A stretch of 64,000 nt of DNA from Ypsolopha sequella (GCA_934047225.1 OW203985.1:8945501-9009500), one strand, 5' to 3'. Numbered from the stretch's first letter, positions 1 through 10,639 are shown. Made by a program: numbers and translations. The notes: generated from the sequence alone by a model not told the origin.

Positions 1-240
1 AAATTTGATGATCAAATAAATATAAAAAAATGTTAAATAAAAATAAATATTCGTGGAATAAATGTAAAAAGAAATATTTATTGTGAGAACATTACTCGCT
101 TTTGATATGTGTATTAATCAGAGGTCACTGGCACATAATTGTAAATTGCTTAAAGTCCCTTTCCAAGTACTCAGGTAACTTTATTGTCGTTCGGTTGTAC
201 GAGTATGGAACTAAACTCAAGTTTTTGCGCTAAATGAAAC
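1..240. other. Unassigned AT-rich DNA
   Basis: AT-rich sequence with no open frame, tandem repeat or recognised element. Confidence 0.5.
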
Positions 241-540
241 TGAATGAATGAATGAATAAACACTTTATTGCACAGAAAAATTTAAATAAAACACAGAATA
301 CAGAATAACAAAAGGCAAGGGCGGACTTATTCCTTAAAGAAATTTCTTCCAGTCAACCGATGGTGTGGAGAAAGAAAAAAATTTACAAGTGAAGTTATCA
401 TATTTGTGCAAAAAGAAAAATAATCTTCTTCAAGCCTAATATTTTAATATAATACACTACATACTAATACATACACAAATACATAAATACATACATACAA
501 ATAAAGTAGCATAGTCAGTCTAGTCAGAGAGATGAAAGGT
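241..540 (-). mobile_element. 3' end of a non-LTR retrotransposon
   Basis: Read on the minus strand, this ends in GCAATAAAGTGTTTATTC followed by three to four ATTC/TTCA units. That is a 3' UTR with a polyadenylation-like AATAAA and a short tandem tail, as in CR1- and Jockey-type elements of Lepidoptera. The coding end of the same element lies just upstream on that strand (680-791), separated by a palindromic insert. Clade not determined. Confidence 0.65.
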
Positions 541-545
541 AATAA

Positions 546-634
546 TTTTTATAGCACTCTGTGCGTAAAATGACCGCTTTACGCACGCTGCGCGTGCGTA
601 AAGTCGGCATTTTCCGCACTTGTGCTATAAAAAA
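546..634. repeat. GC-palindrome inside the retrotransposon relic
   Basis: An inner perfect inverted repeat (CTTTACGCACG at 577-587 and CGTGCGTAAAG at 593-603) sits inside an outer pair (TTTTTATAGCAC at 546-557 and GTGCTATAAAAAA at 622-634). It interrupts the minus-strand retrotransposon between its coding end and its 3' UTR, so it is probably a small foldback insertion. A local duplication is the alternative. Confidence 0.45.
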
Positions 635-679
635 TTATACGAAACTCGTGCGAGAAACTTTTTCTCGACTCGTATCGTA

Positions 680-791
680 ATATACTATTCAGGTTAAATC
701 TAAAAGAGGACACAGCAGGAAGATTTCTGAGGGTTTGCGGAAGTTCATTCCAAAGCCGCACTGCATTGACCGTAAATGATTTCAATTGCAA
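680..791 (-). pseudogene. C-terminal fragment of non-LTR reverse transcriptase ORF
   Basis: The minus-strand frame reads FTVNAVRLWNELPQTLRNLP, then a short F-x(3)-L stretch. The pattern 'FTV-A-R-LWN-LP' followed by 'SF-x-LK/N-L' is the conserved extreme C-terminus of Jockey/CR1-type ORF2 proteins, downstream of the reverse transcriptase domain. Only about 37 residues survive. No RT catalytic motif and no endonuclease is present, so it is a dead, 5'-truncated copy. It belongs with the 3' UTR at 241-540. Confidence 0.65.
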
Positions 792-829
792 CGTCTGTCT
801 GTCTGTCCGTACGGTTACTTATAACTTCA

Positions 830-1190
830 CGAAACGAACGAAGTAAGTTTCGTAATAGACTTGCACGAGTGTCTCAATATCTAAGTACAGAGTGTCCAGT
901 TGCACACAATACATTTGCTATGACCATCAAAAACAATTTCACGAAAAATTAACTCGTCATGATATCTGAACCCATGGAATTAGTATGTAGATGCCTAAGA
1001 ACAATCAGAAGCGAGAAGAGTAAAGAGGGCGTAGCAATCAAGACAGACCGTTATCGCTTGGGATTGGTTCTCTCGCGGTGTTATAATAAATTTTGCCAAT
1101 CAAAGCGCAGAATTGCGATGTTATAATGTAATCCGGCCAAACAATGTAGGTACTTATAAAACCGATTTTGATGTCGTAATTACCTTGTTG
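830..1190 (+). repeat. Dispersed repeat R3, copy 1
   Basis: Shares a block (AGTTTCGTAATAGACT, GCACGAGTGTC, CCAGTTGCACACAATAC, ACGACCATCAA, CAATTTCACGAAAAA) with 46410-46790 and 50400-50700, all in the same orientation. The left part has a short palindrome around the ACGAAGTAAGTTTCGT motif. No coding capacity; transposon class unknown. Confidence 0.6.
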
Positions 1191-1560
1191 CAGTATGAGA
1201 GTAAATCAAAAATATTGTCTGTTATATTATATTAAGGGGAATAAAATACAACAAAAAGATATTGTATTAAAAATATATAAGTATATTAGGCCGCTATAAT
1301 AGATACACATGACATATATATATTTTTTTAAACAACTTTAATCTTAAAAATATGTTAGTATACCAAGTGTTAATAGACTGCTACTGATCAATCTGAACAT
1401 CTTTCCTAAAGAAACTGATATCAATAAGCGCAAAAGGACATAAAATTTTACTCGCCCACACAAAATTAACAGTATCTTAAAGTTTGTATGGAAAGGAGTT
1501 TTTATTTTATTTCGATTTACTATTATTCAATGTTTATATATGTAATAATAAGTATTGTAA
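1191..1560. other. Unassigned AT-rich DNA
   Basis: AT-rich, no sustained open frame and no copy recognised elsewhere in the window. Confidence 0.5.
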
Positions 1561-1604
1561 TTGTTCATGCTTGCCACCAACTTGTTCAGTATTATATATC
1601 ACCA

Positions 1605-1725
1605 CAATACTGGTTGGCTGGAAGAAACCTCTTGTAGAGGTAAGCTAACCTTTATGCATATTTTTTCAAATTTGTTATATTTGTTTAACTTGTTGTGTGC
1701 AATAAAGGCTGTAATATAATATGCG
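1605..1725 (+). mobile_element. 3' UTR of a Jockey-like retrotransposon
   Basis: Contains GGCTGGAAGAAACCTCTTGT followed by AGAGGTAAGCTAACC and a terminal GTGTGCAATAAAG. The same stem-loop-like block plus AATAAA appears on the plus strand at 24760-24855 and on the minus strand at 28225-28330. The paired CCTCTTGTAGAGG can form a small hairpin, a frequent feature of the 3' ends recognised by non-LTR reverse transcriptases. Coding sequence upstream is not recognisable. Confidence 0.55.
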
Positions 1726-2512
1726 AAGCCTATATTTTATGTTGGTATATTATTGGCCTAACTATTCAATTAAAAGCATTCAAGGCGATATGCGAAAAAA
1801 AAAAACGAGTTTTTCTTTTCTGTGTATTTCATGAAATACATGAAAAATTTTAATACATTTCTGGTATATGCATTTTGACTATATAATCTAAGGTTTTCAA
1901 ATTGGAAAACATGATTGGATAAATTTTCCTCGATTGAAATAATTGTTGAAATGAGGTCTTCAAACACACCTTTTTTCCTCGTTTGACGAATAGGAACCAT
2001 ATACAGAACTCAAACATATTTTATTACGTGTGTTTTAACAATATCTAGAGATTTGACATTTTAAATTTTGCTAGCTATTTTAGTTTTTTTTATAAAAATA
2101 TTAAACCAACTTTACCCTTTTGCTCTGAATCCGCCCCTCTCACACTGCGCGGTTTTTCGCTTGGAGTGACAGTGACAAAAATAAAATTCGCATAGCTTCT
2201 TAAGGCGATATATACGTTATTTTTTTTTATAACTACCGCAACAGTAAAATTCTTTCTCAGAGACATATACTCGAGGCTTTAACTTTTGATTATTCTTTCA
2301 TCATTTGACAGAAGACGTATATCATTTAACTGAGTGGATTTATTGCGGGTAGCTATATAAAACGTCGCTTAAATATTAACGTTCTGTAGACGCCATATTT
2401 CTACATTACAACGAACAGTATGGCACCCAAGTGGATAAAGCTCTACCATCGTCCCTTGTTGGATTGTGTTTGCTTTGCGACTTTTAACCCGTAAGCTCAT
2501 AACTGTGACGAT
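1726..2512. other. Unassigned AT-rich DNA
   Basis: A minus-strand open frame at 1770-2000 is low-complexity (poly-F tail) and matches nothing known. The rest is AT-rich with no recognised repeat. Confidence 0.45.
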
Positions 2513-2690
2513 TGGCACAGGTCAGTCAAGGTCATGGCAAACGTTCAGTATGAGCAGCATTTATATTATTTTATATACAATATGGGTGTCGTTGGAAAGT
2601 TAGAAAGACAAAAAACAATAAAAAATAAAACAAAATAATAAAAAAAAAGTGAATAGTTGTTTTTGACCTTCAATTTACGCCCTCTTCATT
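2513..2690 (+). repeat. Dispersed repeat R4, copy 1
   Basis: Shares GGCAAACGTTCAGTAT, then a TATTATA-rich spacer, ATATGGGTGTCGTTGGA, and TGTTTTTGACC...TTTACGCC, with 38490-38660 in the same orientation. Non-coding; class unknown. Confidence 0.55.
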
Positions 2691-2779
2691 TTTTAAAAAT
2701 GATATCGTTATAATTATATTGAAAAATATATATTTTTCTTTATATTTTTCTATAATATTATAATATTTGAATAGACAAA

Positions 2780-3311
2780 CAGGGTGGCCGGGAAAGAGAC
2801 GTCCAAAATTTTTTTTGGCTGTCTTACATATTTTCCGCGATTTTTAGTAGTTTAAGAGATATAATTTTTTTAAAGGTTTATTTAATAATTTTCACCCTGA
2901 CATTTATTTTGATTTTTTTTTCTTTATCTATTGGACGTCTGTAGTTGTTTTTTTTCAAAGTTATTTATTTTTTTAATATCATTTATCACCTAAAAAAATA
3001 TGGTCCACCTTGGCCTTATAGAACATGACTAAAATTGAGTTGAAAGTTCAAAATTAGTGTTTGATCATATTAGTCTTGAAAGTCCAAAAAATAGAAAAGG
3101 GTATTTAAAATGTTTTCAATGGCTCCTAAGCATTTTCAAAAACTGCTTTTTCAGCAACAAAAGCCATTAAAAAAAGACTAGACCTCAATGGGTTTTTTTT
3201 CTATAGTTTCAAAGTTTAGAAGTAACCTTATTAAAAAAGTTGAAAAAAATATTATATGTAATTTTTCTTTAAATTATGATTAAATTATGAATTCACAGTT
3301 GAGCACAAGTT
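2780..3311. other. AT-rich DNA with one MITE-like terminus
   Basis: Begins with CAGGGTGGCCGGGAAAG at 2780, which resembles the outer end of TA-target MITEs. No matching inverted end was found, so the element cannot be bounded. The remainder is T-rich and non-coding. Confidence 0.3.
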
Positions 3312-3313
3312 TT

Positions 3314-3447
3314 CAAAACGCTTCTCTGTCGTTTCATATGATTTTTAAAATAAAATAAAAAGTTCCAAGAACACTCCGCTAAAAAATATAAAAAAAAAAA
3401 ACATTTTTTATTTTTAAAATCAGATGAAACGACAGAAAGGCGTTTTG
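3314..3447. repeat. Inverted repeat, 43-bp arms
   Basis: Left arm 3314-3356 (CAAAACGCTTCTCTGTCGTT...) pairs with right arm 3404-3447 (...AACGACAGAAAGGCGTTTTG) with a few mismatches across a 47-bp A/T-rich loop. The structure is that of a short foldback element. An apparent minus-strand frame through it (3379-3666) is an artefact of the arm and low-complexity DNA. Confidence 0.6.
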
Positions 3448-3522
3448 GAAAAAAACGCTTGCTGTCGCTTTTCGTTTCCCGTCGTACCTTTTTTGACTTT
3501 TTGTTAAAATACTTTCGTAAAT

Positions 3523-3566
3523 ATCCTGGCTTATTATATCCTGGCTTATTATATCCTGGTGTAATT
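3523..3566 (+). repeat. 15-bp tandem repeat, three copies
   Basis: ATCCTGGCTTATTAT occurs twice perfectly and once partially (ATCCTGGTGTAAT). Microsatellite-scale duplication with no coding meaning evident. Confidence 0.75.
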
Positions 3567-3764
3567 CTATGTTTTTCGTCCTTAAATTATACATATTGAC
3601 ATTGATATTAAAAATTAGTGAATAATAACTCCGTCTAAATATTTTAGAACATTTAAACAATTTCATCTAGAAGCCGAGTCATTAAATAAAAACGCAGTTT
3701 TTCGTGAATGCGTGTTTCTCGGTGGTCGCAATAGATAAGTTTGTCTTGCCCTCGAGGTCGCACA

Positions 3765-4330
3765 AAATGTGGCACATGTGTACACTGGGTCAATCTACGC
3801 TGATTTAGACCGATTGTCCTCCGCGTGTATAATGTTAGATTATTTTTTTAGATAGTTGTTCTATAGTAAGTACATTTAAAGGATATATTTTTCTCAAGCT
3901 CGTTAAATATTCTTTACGATAACTATTTTATTTACCCAAAAAGCTTAGTATTTTTAAGGATACGGAATGCTTAATACGAGTATAAAATACATTTGTCCAA
4001 TTTACATACATTCGTCGATATTTTATATTTTTTGTAGAAAACTGTACTGTACATAAAATGTTTTCAAAAAGAATTACTCACCCCACACTTATAAGAAAAT
4101 GATACCATACTTGAGATTTTAGGTAAATTGAAGCCAATATGAGTTTTTTGCTGAAGTGTGGCGTCGTGAAAACTCGAGTGCAGCCACACCGTGGCAGAAG
4201 GCCACCGGACTAAATCAGCATAGATTGATCCGGTGTACTTATGTGCCAAGTGAATTTCTCCGATACCAGTTGGCGACCTCTCCATACATTGGGTGGCAAG
4301 CCTAGCTATATAGGCCACGACCGAGGGCAC
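3765..4330. repeat. Two inverted copies of a dispersed repeat
   Basis: Plus-strand 3765-3808 (GTGGCACATGTGTACACTGG, then GTCAATCTACGCTGATTTAG) matches the reverse complement of 4207-4250. The second copy is longer (about 4130-4330 on the minus strand) and gives a 110-codon minus frame at 4064-4396. That frame shows no known domain, and its reading crosses repeat sequence that recurs nearby, so it is not called a gene. Confidence 0.5.
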
Positions 4331-4998
4331 GCTACTTTGAACTTGAAAGAAACAAAATGAGGTGTTCAATCTGACTTTATATGCAGCCTTAATCACGTGA
4401 TCTCGGTTATGACAGTAGAATAAACCTAAAAATTAAACTACCGCTAGCGGCCCAGGAGATACTTCCTTTAGTAATTCTTAGAGATGACGACCAAAATGGT
4501 CCGGTAATTTTATCGCCAATGAAACTCAGGATACTACTTACCTGAGGGACCCTTTTCATAATAGTTGGTCTTGCGAGCCGCACCTGGTGGGTATGGCCCA
4601 GGTGTTATGGGGGGCAAGTAGCAAGGAGGACCCTTATGTACCACTTCCTTCCAGCAGAAATGCATTTTTTTACTATGAAAGAGAACCAGCCTAATTACGC
4701 CATGGCTAAGAATAATATTGGTGAGATCAGGGGTCTAATTTTTTCATCGAATAATTAAGTGCTTAGTATTTGAGTAAACAAAGACTTCAATCCCCAAATA
4801 AAACTCTTATTTAAATTTTAAATTTACTTATAAAAGAAAAGTAAATCTCGTGTATACAACAATTTAAATGTACAATGTATCGTTTAAACATCCTAAAACA
4901 TATGATATCTAGAATTTGGCGCATCTATATAATGAATTTCATAATAAAAAACCAACATCAAACTTAATAACAACGATGCGAAAAGTATTTCGTTTTGA
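4331..4998. other. Unassigned, partly GC-richer
   Basis: 4440-4640 is less AT-rich than its surroundings but has no convincing open frame. Possibly an old repeat. Confidence 0.4.
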
Positions 4999-5218
4999 GA
5001 GCTGTTTCGCAGCTAAATTTAAAAAACCTGCCATTTTCTAATTTAAAAAAAAAAATCTTATTTACAGAAACCAATGGAAACTTTGCGATGGCAGCATACA
5101 CAATACATAAGTAATAAGGTTTTGTTGAATTACTATGGAGTGAATTTTGAATTTAAGCGTTCTGTTTTGATTAATTAGAAAAAGGCGGGTTTTTTACAAT
5201 CCGGCTGCAAAACCGCTG
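4999..5218. mobile_element. TTAA-flanked MITE (family M1), 220 bp
   Basis: Terminal inverted repeats of about 44 bp: left GAGCTGTTTCGCAGC..., right the complement of CAGCGGTTTTGCAGCCGG..., both leading to a TTTTCTAATT block. Left flank TTGA (one change from TTAA) and right flank TTAA (5219-5222) suggest a TTAA target duplication, as for piggyBac-like transposases. Other members lie at 16041-16243 and 39345-39767. Non-autonomous. Confidence 0.7.
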
Positions 5219-6489
5219 TTAAGAAAACATTCATTTTGGTTCCAAATTTAATTTACATAAGAAAAGTTCCCGCCCGTCGCAAAATAAACAACAAAAAACA
5301 TCTAATTTCATTCAAACTTAATGACCCCTTAAATCCACCCAAGCGATTATAATGAACTTTGCGCCAATCGTTTTAACGGCAAATAAAAGAGATTAAAATG
5401 TAAAACTTATTGCTCCAAATGTAAATAAAAGACTCTTTTATGCTGAGTCCATGACCCGGCTCCTGGAGGCAAACAAGCCTGCTTCAGTTCAAACAAGTCG
5501 TGTAGGTGTATATTATGTAAATATATAACAGTTGAAAATATGCTGGCAGTTTTTATCGTTCCGTTAAAAAACGGAAACCCCTTTTTTATTTTTATTTTAT
5601 ATAAATTTATGAATAAATATAATTTTAGCTGTATTAGCCTTTTATTTGTAGTTTTAAGCATTAAGTGATAATAATAAAAAAATAAACTGTATTATTTTCG
5701 ATATAATTTGGCCTCATTAGTGAAACCGTCATCAGTAGAGTGGTTGACAGGTAGAAAAAAAAGAAAAAATAATGAAAAAAATTAAAAGAAAGAAAAAAAT
5801 ATATATATATGAAATTGTACAGCATGACAGAGTTATTCAAGTTACTGAACAGTTTATAAAATATAAAGAAATATCCATAGAACATATTAATAAGGAATAT
5901 CGAAATAATAAAAAAACAAAGATAATATTAGTCGAAAATTTATTGTACGGTTTTTTTTAACTGCCTTTCCGCTGCAAAATATGAAAATATGACACTCTTT
6001 GATGACGTCATATTTTGTATGTTTACTACACTGTTTACTACATCATTTATTGCACGGAATAACTTCCAAGCAGTTTAACTAAACCCTTGATGATGGTGTT
6101 AATCCGAAACTGGTCGGGTTATATTAGTTTTTAAACTGTGAAACGAGTGCGATTGTATTTATTCATAACGTTATTATTTTATTTGTTATCCGTTTGAGTT
6201 TTCTAATTTTGCAAGTTTCTGAGCAGATTATAAGCTCGACTATTGTAGATTTCAATATGAATCAATCCGTATAATCTACCATTTAAGATTACACCACGTT
6301 GACGGCTTATTTACACTTTCTCCAACTTTTGAATATGTTTGTGGATCTGAAACAACGATATTCCAATATCGTTGATCTGAAATAATACTTTTAAATTATA
6401 CCCAGTGATAATTCAGTGAATACATACTTAGGTAAAGCATGGAAATAATCTCATTTACAATAAATTAATAAGAATACATTTATTTAACA
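5219..6489. other. Unassigned AT-rich DNA
   Basis: Low-complexity A/T tracts give short frames on both strands around 5407-5960, rich in K, I, F and N. None resembles a protein family. Confidence 0.45.
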
Positions 6490-6689
6490 TTTGAAAGTAG
6501 TTGATACAACAAGTGCGGTAAGGAGGCAATAACCTCGTGTTTCAGAAGTTTTGAGTAAGTCATTGCCCTTACCCACATGTATCATCCTACGTTTTTCAAT
6601 GCATAGTGTGAGTAAATAAAAAATACATAATTAAAGAAAAAAGTTATTATTATTAAAGGTAAAATGTCTATATTATTATCATTTTTATA

Positions 6690-7034
6690 CTTCATGGTGC
6701 TCTTTAACATCAAATGTACCTGTAGACCACAATGAAGATGGTTTATATTTCTTTGCTAGTTCAATGAAGTATACAAAAGATAGTTTTCCGAAAATTATGC
6801 AGCATTTTTATAATATTTTTTCCACTAAAATTTTTTTTGGTTAGTATTCAGGTATTCATCTCTTGATTTTGGCGGCAAGAGCCTATCATTTGCAATTATA
6901 GTTTCTACAAGTAAATCTGGCGGGGTCCAATGATTTATCAATTTAATTCCAGATTTTCTAAGGAAACGAACAAACAAAAAATACTCCTTTTCTTTCGGTG
7001 CACGCAAAAAAAAAAACTGTACGTTCCAAAACAT
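6690..7034 (-). pseudogene. Crypton-like tyrosine recombinase relic
   Basis: The minus strand shows LLPPKSRDEYLNT, then (after stops and frame changes) FSENYLL, ELAKKYKPSSLWST and LMLKSTMKYKND in order. From memory, the order 'LP-KS---Y', 'FSEN-LL-YF-EL-KKYKPSTLW' and 'YSMLKSTL' is the N-terminal part of Crypton-type and related eukaryotic tyrosine recombinases (SAM-like core-binding domain). The catalytic R...H-x-x-R...Y half is absent. At least two frame changes and one in-frame stop show it is dead. Crypton is preferred, but a host gene of the same fold family is not excluded. It lies within the gap of an R2 repeat copy. Confidence 0.5.
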
Positions 7035-7298
7035 GTAATAGAACTGTGACTCTCGCTATATGCTTGCGGATGCGTTCCAAAATGTGTTTGTGTGCGAAAC
7101 AATGAACTTGATTATAACATCTGAGCAATGAATGTAATTATAATAATGACTTTCGCCCCTTTCACGATCAAAACTAAAAATTTTTCCCTTTAAAATTTAA
7201 TGTAAATTTAAAGTGTTGTTAATTATAACTATGACTGGCTCAAAAAGACTGGCTATCCAGAGTCGTTCAACAGTGAAAAAAAATATATTACCTTTATA

Positions 7299-7919
7299 CA
7301 GTGTGTCCCTCGTACAAGTGCACATCCAAAAGTGGGTGAAACTAGATCTAAATATATCGACAAAAACAAAGAAAAAAATTATTTTTGTTTTTTTTTTAAT
7401 CTTGAAAAAATACTCCACCTGGGTATCTTTGTATGGGACGCGAGCGCAGTGCCTTTGGTTAACCGCTCGTAGAAAATATTGTATTTATGATAGAACGTTG
7501 TATTTTTTTTGTTAGAAAGACAATAAAATAGGCAATGATAAATAGGAATAAAAATATAGTAAAACGGGTACATTATTTTGAAAAAATTTACTATTACTGA
7601 AAAAAAAGACGGAAAAATTAAAGAAATAATCTTTTAGGATATTATTTTTATGGTAATGGTAGTAAATTATGTTTTGTTTTTGATTTGGTATGCAACGCCT
7701 ATTCTAAAGGATTATAACAATTTTATTTCATTGCATTACTCGCGATAGCTCAAAAGTTATGACATATTTTATACATTGTCTCCATGGTAGGCAAAAACAA
7801 TTTTAAAACGTAAATTTATAAAACAAAGATTTTCTAAAAAAAAAACATTTTTTTGTCCATAAAATAAGGTCTAGTTTCACCCCTTTTTGGATGTGCACTT
7901 GTACGAGGGACATGGACTG
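7299..7919. mobile_element. Tc1/mariner-type MITE (family M2), copy 1, 621 bp
   Basis: The left end CAGTGTGTCCCTCGTACAAG and right end (reverse complement CAGTCCATGTCCCTCGTACA) are inverted repeats of about 45 bp, continuing through GTGCACATCCAAAA and GGTGAAACTAGA. TA flanks both sides (7297-7298 and 7920-7921). The interior is AT-rich with no transposase. The second copy is at 44273-44873. TA duplication plus a CAGT terminus fits Tc1/mariner-type mobilisation. Confidence 0.8.
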
Positions 7920-8091
7920 TATATGGTACACAAGAAAAGGCTGTAAATAAATTTAATTAAAAAAATAAAACACCAGTGCGGTAAAATTGATTTTACGAAC
8001 CATTTTGATGCATGTAAAATAAGTATTTACGAGCAAAATAGTCTATTAACTTTCTTAACAAAAGAATAATCTAAAACCCTTTCTCCGTTTA

Positions 8092-8351
8092 TCAAACTCG
8101 ATTCATAGTCAAATCGCTAAAATCCTGAAACGCCTCACGTACAACAGGCAGGCTGGTCTTCTCACTGTGCGTATCTAATTCTTTAATTATAAAATGCAAA
8201 TCTCCGAAATCGGTGTGAGGAAGGGTGGGTGGGGTCGGGCGGGCTATCGGTGCCTCGAGACGGTTATGGGGTGGAAACTTGATGGAACCACTATTACGGG
8301 AATCGGAAGACGCTTCGCGGTATGGAGGGAGCATATTCGGAGTACTTGACT
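8092..8351 (-). CDS. Possible terminal exon of an unknown host gene
   Basis: An 80-codon minus-strand frame starting PPYREASSDSRNSGSIKFPP and ending SLPVVREAFQDFSDLTMNRV, then a stop. The composition is balanced (Ser/Pro-rich then amphipathic acidic) and the DNA is GC-richer than its neighbours, unlike the low-complexity frames elsewhere. A splice-acceptor-like AAG precedes it near 8351, and a GTTTGC donor candidate lies at 8422, which would leave a 71-bp intron. No family is recognised. It may instead be part of an unknown transposon. No upstream exons are supported with confidence. Confidence 0.3.
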
Positions 8352-8632
8352 TATAAATAAAACTATTAGTTGAACTACATACGTACTAGGACATATAGCC
8401 CGGGCAGCCGCTGCAAGCAAACCTATCCCACAATATAGCAGCACCAATCCACTTTATAGGGACGGTCGACCTTTAGTACCTTCAAAAACACCCGATCGGC
8501 CGCGGCAAAACTTGGCACGTTTTGCGCGCCAAAAGTCATTTTTATATTTAACACTCCAATGAATATTGGATATATGCACTTCAAGAAGTGCAAGAAATCA
8601 ACATGCCGCGAAATTAGAAATTTAAAAGGAAG

Positions 8633-8684
8633 TGTTCGGAATTTTCTGCAATTGTCCAGAATTTTCCGATAATGGTAAGCCTAT
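8633..8684 (-). mobile_element. hAT-like MITE terminus (tentative)
   Basis: On the minus strand this reads TAGGCTTACCATTATCGG, then AAATTCTGGACA and ATTCCGAACA. The segment at 63811-63920 has TAGGGATGCCATACGTCC followed by the same iterated TCCGGAATTTT motif. TAGGG-type ends are common in hAT elements. The opposite end was not located. Confidence 0.35.
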
Positions 8685-9397
8685 TGGGGATATCAGTCAT
8701 GACGATAATTATGTTGTTTTTATATTTTAGAGTTTAGACCGCTAAGACCGTCATAAAAGAAGTAACAATCACTCCGTGTAGGACACCATTGTCAAAAAAT
8801 TCATAAAATGTTTATTAGATTGAAAAGTGAACCAGTTTAAATATATTTTGACAGTCATATTTTATCAAAGAAGAGAATTTTATACACAAGTAATATTATT
8901 GAAAACGATTTTGACAACTATGAGTTTTATGAACCAAAAGAAGAAATCTCCGACAGTTGGAGGCAACATTACAATGTAACTCGAGTTCCTAGCTCCATGA
9001 TAAAATGAGTAAAGCAGATCTGAATAAACTGCTTAGAAAATTAGTTCGTTGAAACATTTGTTTTCGCGACGAGAAGCGAAAATAACATGAAATGCGAAGT
9101 GGGACAACATCGCCATCTACATATTTAGAGTAAATTCATCGCGTTTCGTATTTGAGTCACGCTATCTGTTCTAGGTAGTTAGAGTTTTAGTCAGTTAAAG
9201 ATAATCACAGAGCCTTATTTTCTACCAGGAGAATGGGTAAAAGGCAGTTGAGCGAGTCTTAAGTGCGGATGAAATTACCTACTCGACGTGACGCGACAAA
9301 CGTGTTACTTCAATAATTTTACTTGGGTAGGTATTAAATGGAACTGTTATATAGTCACTACTAGAACGATTAGTAAAATACCTCATAACATGTAAAA
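8685..9397. other. Unassigned DNA
   Basis: No open frame or recognised repeat. Moderately AT-rich. Confidence 0.45.
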
Positions 9398-10207
9398 AGA
9401 AAACCGGCCAAGTGTGAGTCAGACTCGCGTACCTAGGGTTCCGTATTGTGGATGATAAATTTAATTTCTCAACCACTTTACTTTTCCTGTAATCTTTACG
9501 TAAACACACATGACCATGATATTTTTCATATTTTTCTATTCACCAGTTTTGGAGATAATGGGGGGAGACATACATTTTTTTTATGGTTTTTCAAGGATTT
9601 TTCGAAGTAGATGCAATTAAATATAGCCAAAATATATTTTTTTTGCAATCAGCTTTTTAATACTTACAGTTATCCATATTGTAATTTTATAAAATATTTT
9701 TTTTATTTATTTTACTTTTTTATATTTCAAATTTCTGCCCATTTTTTTTTTTAGATCGCTATAGTTTTCTTGTAATTGGCCAGTGTTTATCTATAATCTA
9801 TATTTTTTTCATATTTTTCGGTCAATCAGTTTCGGAGATAAGGGGGAAGGACATACATTATTTGTGTTTTTTTAAAGATTTCTCGAAATCAGTGTCAGTA
9901 AATATAGTTGAAGTATGTATTTTTTCAATTAGCATTTTAATGTCTAGAATTTGATACACATGTTGTATTTCACATTTCACTTCTTTTATTTTTCTCACTT
10001 TTGTTTTGAATATATTTTGAACAATTTCAAACTTTTCATATTGTTTATACACCTTGATATGTGGGCAAATTAATGCTATTTTTGTGCTAAATTTCTTGTC
10101 TTTATCATTAACGGTGCTAAAATGATGAGGCTGTGACATACGGACGGACGGACACCGAAGTCTCACCATAAGGTTCCTTTCGTACCTTTAGGTACGGAAC
10201 CCTGAAA
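9398..10207 (+). repeat. Lepidopteran repeat R5, full-length copy
   Basis: Begins AAAACCGGCCAAGTGTGAGT, continues CAGACTCGCG...GGTTCCGTA, and ends with tandem ACGGACGGACGGAC, GGTTCC and GGTACGGAACCCT. The head (AAGTG-GAGT-CGCG-GGTTCCGT) and tail (CGGAC repeats, GGTACGGAACCCTAA) are shared with 11556-12187, 12667-12962 and, inverted, 29928-30430. The interior holds two related AT-rich blocks, each containing a CA(C/A)CAGTTT(T/C)GGAGATAA-like sentence. Minus frames in it are incidental. Class unassigned; common in Lepidoptera. Confidence 0.75.
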
Positions 10208-10234
10208 ACGATTACCGCCTTTGTGGACGAGTGT

Positions 10235-10440
10235 TACAGCGCGCGGGTTCAATTACTGCGTTGCACATTAATTTATGTTTGGCCTGCTTGCTTCTGTTGA
10301 TACCTTTGTGCCCAAAGTACGGTGATAGCGCTCACCCATCACGTTTGGAACGCTATAGTCGTTGGTGAAAAGCGGGTGTACCAAGCTGGGACTGTGACTT
10401 GCATTTCACACCCTCGGGAATTCATGTCATGCCTGTATGT
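10235..10440 (+). mobile_element. tRNA-derived SINE (family S1), 5'-truncated
   Basis: Starts near a degenerate B box (GCGGGTTCAATTAC), followed by GTTGCACA, TTTGTGCCCAAAGTA and GGTGAAAAGCGGGTGTACCA, and ends ATTTCACACCCTCGGGAATT and CATGTC. The same body is found at 60081-60330 and, inverted, at 35925-36080. Confidence 0.65.
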
Positions 10441-10639
10441 TACACCCTTTCATTCAAACTTCTTGGTCGACTTCTTTCAACTCATTTTAATTATTAGTTC
10501 GCCAGGAACTGTGAACTCGCGATACCATGTCTTGTCAACAGAATCGACAACCTTACGGATACCGATTTGTTTAGTTGTTCTTTGACGGACTTCGCAAAAA
10601 CTGCTTTAAATATAATTTGTTACCAATCGCATTAGGTTA

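Larger units (their letters stand above)
6590..7965 (+). repeat. Dispersed repeat R2, copy 1, split by two insertions
   Basis: Pieces matching the R2 copy at 34745-35150 occur at about 6590-6640 (TTTTTCAATGCATAGTGTGA), 7195-7298 (GACTGGCTCAAAAAGACTGG; CCAGAG; a poly-A tract) and 7922-7965 (ATGGTACACAAGAAAAGGCT, GTAAATAAA). The gaps hold a Crypton-like relic and a TA-flanked MITE, so R2 is the oldest layer here. Confidence 0.55.

Noticed and set aside
4064..4396. 110-codon minus-strand open frame
   Set aside because: Overlaps a repeat that is present in inverted form at 3765-3808, and no domain is recognisable.
5407..5960. Overlapping short frames on both strands
   Set aside because: Low-complexity A/T tracts giving poly-K, poly-F and poly-I peptides.
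9858..10169. 103-codon minus frame
   Set aside because: Lies wholly inside repeat R5 and corresponds to no known protein.
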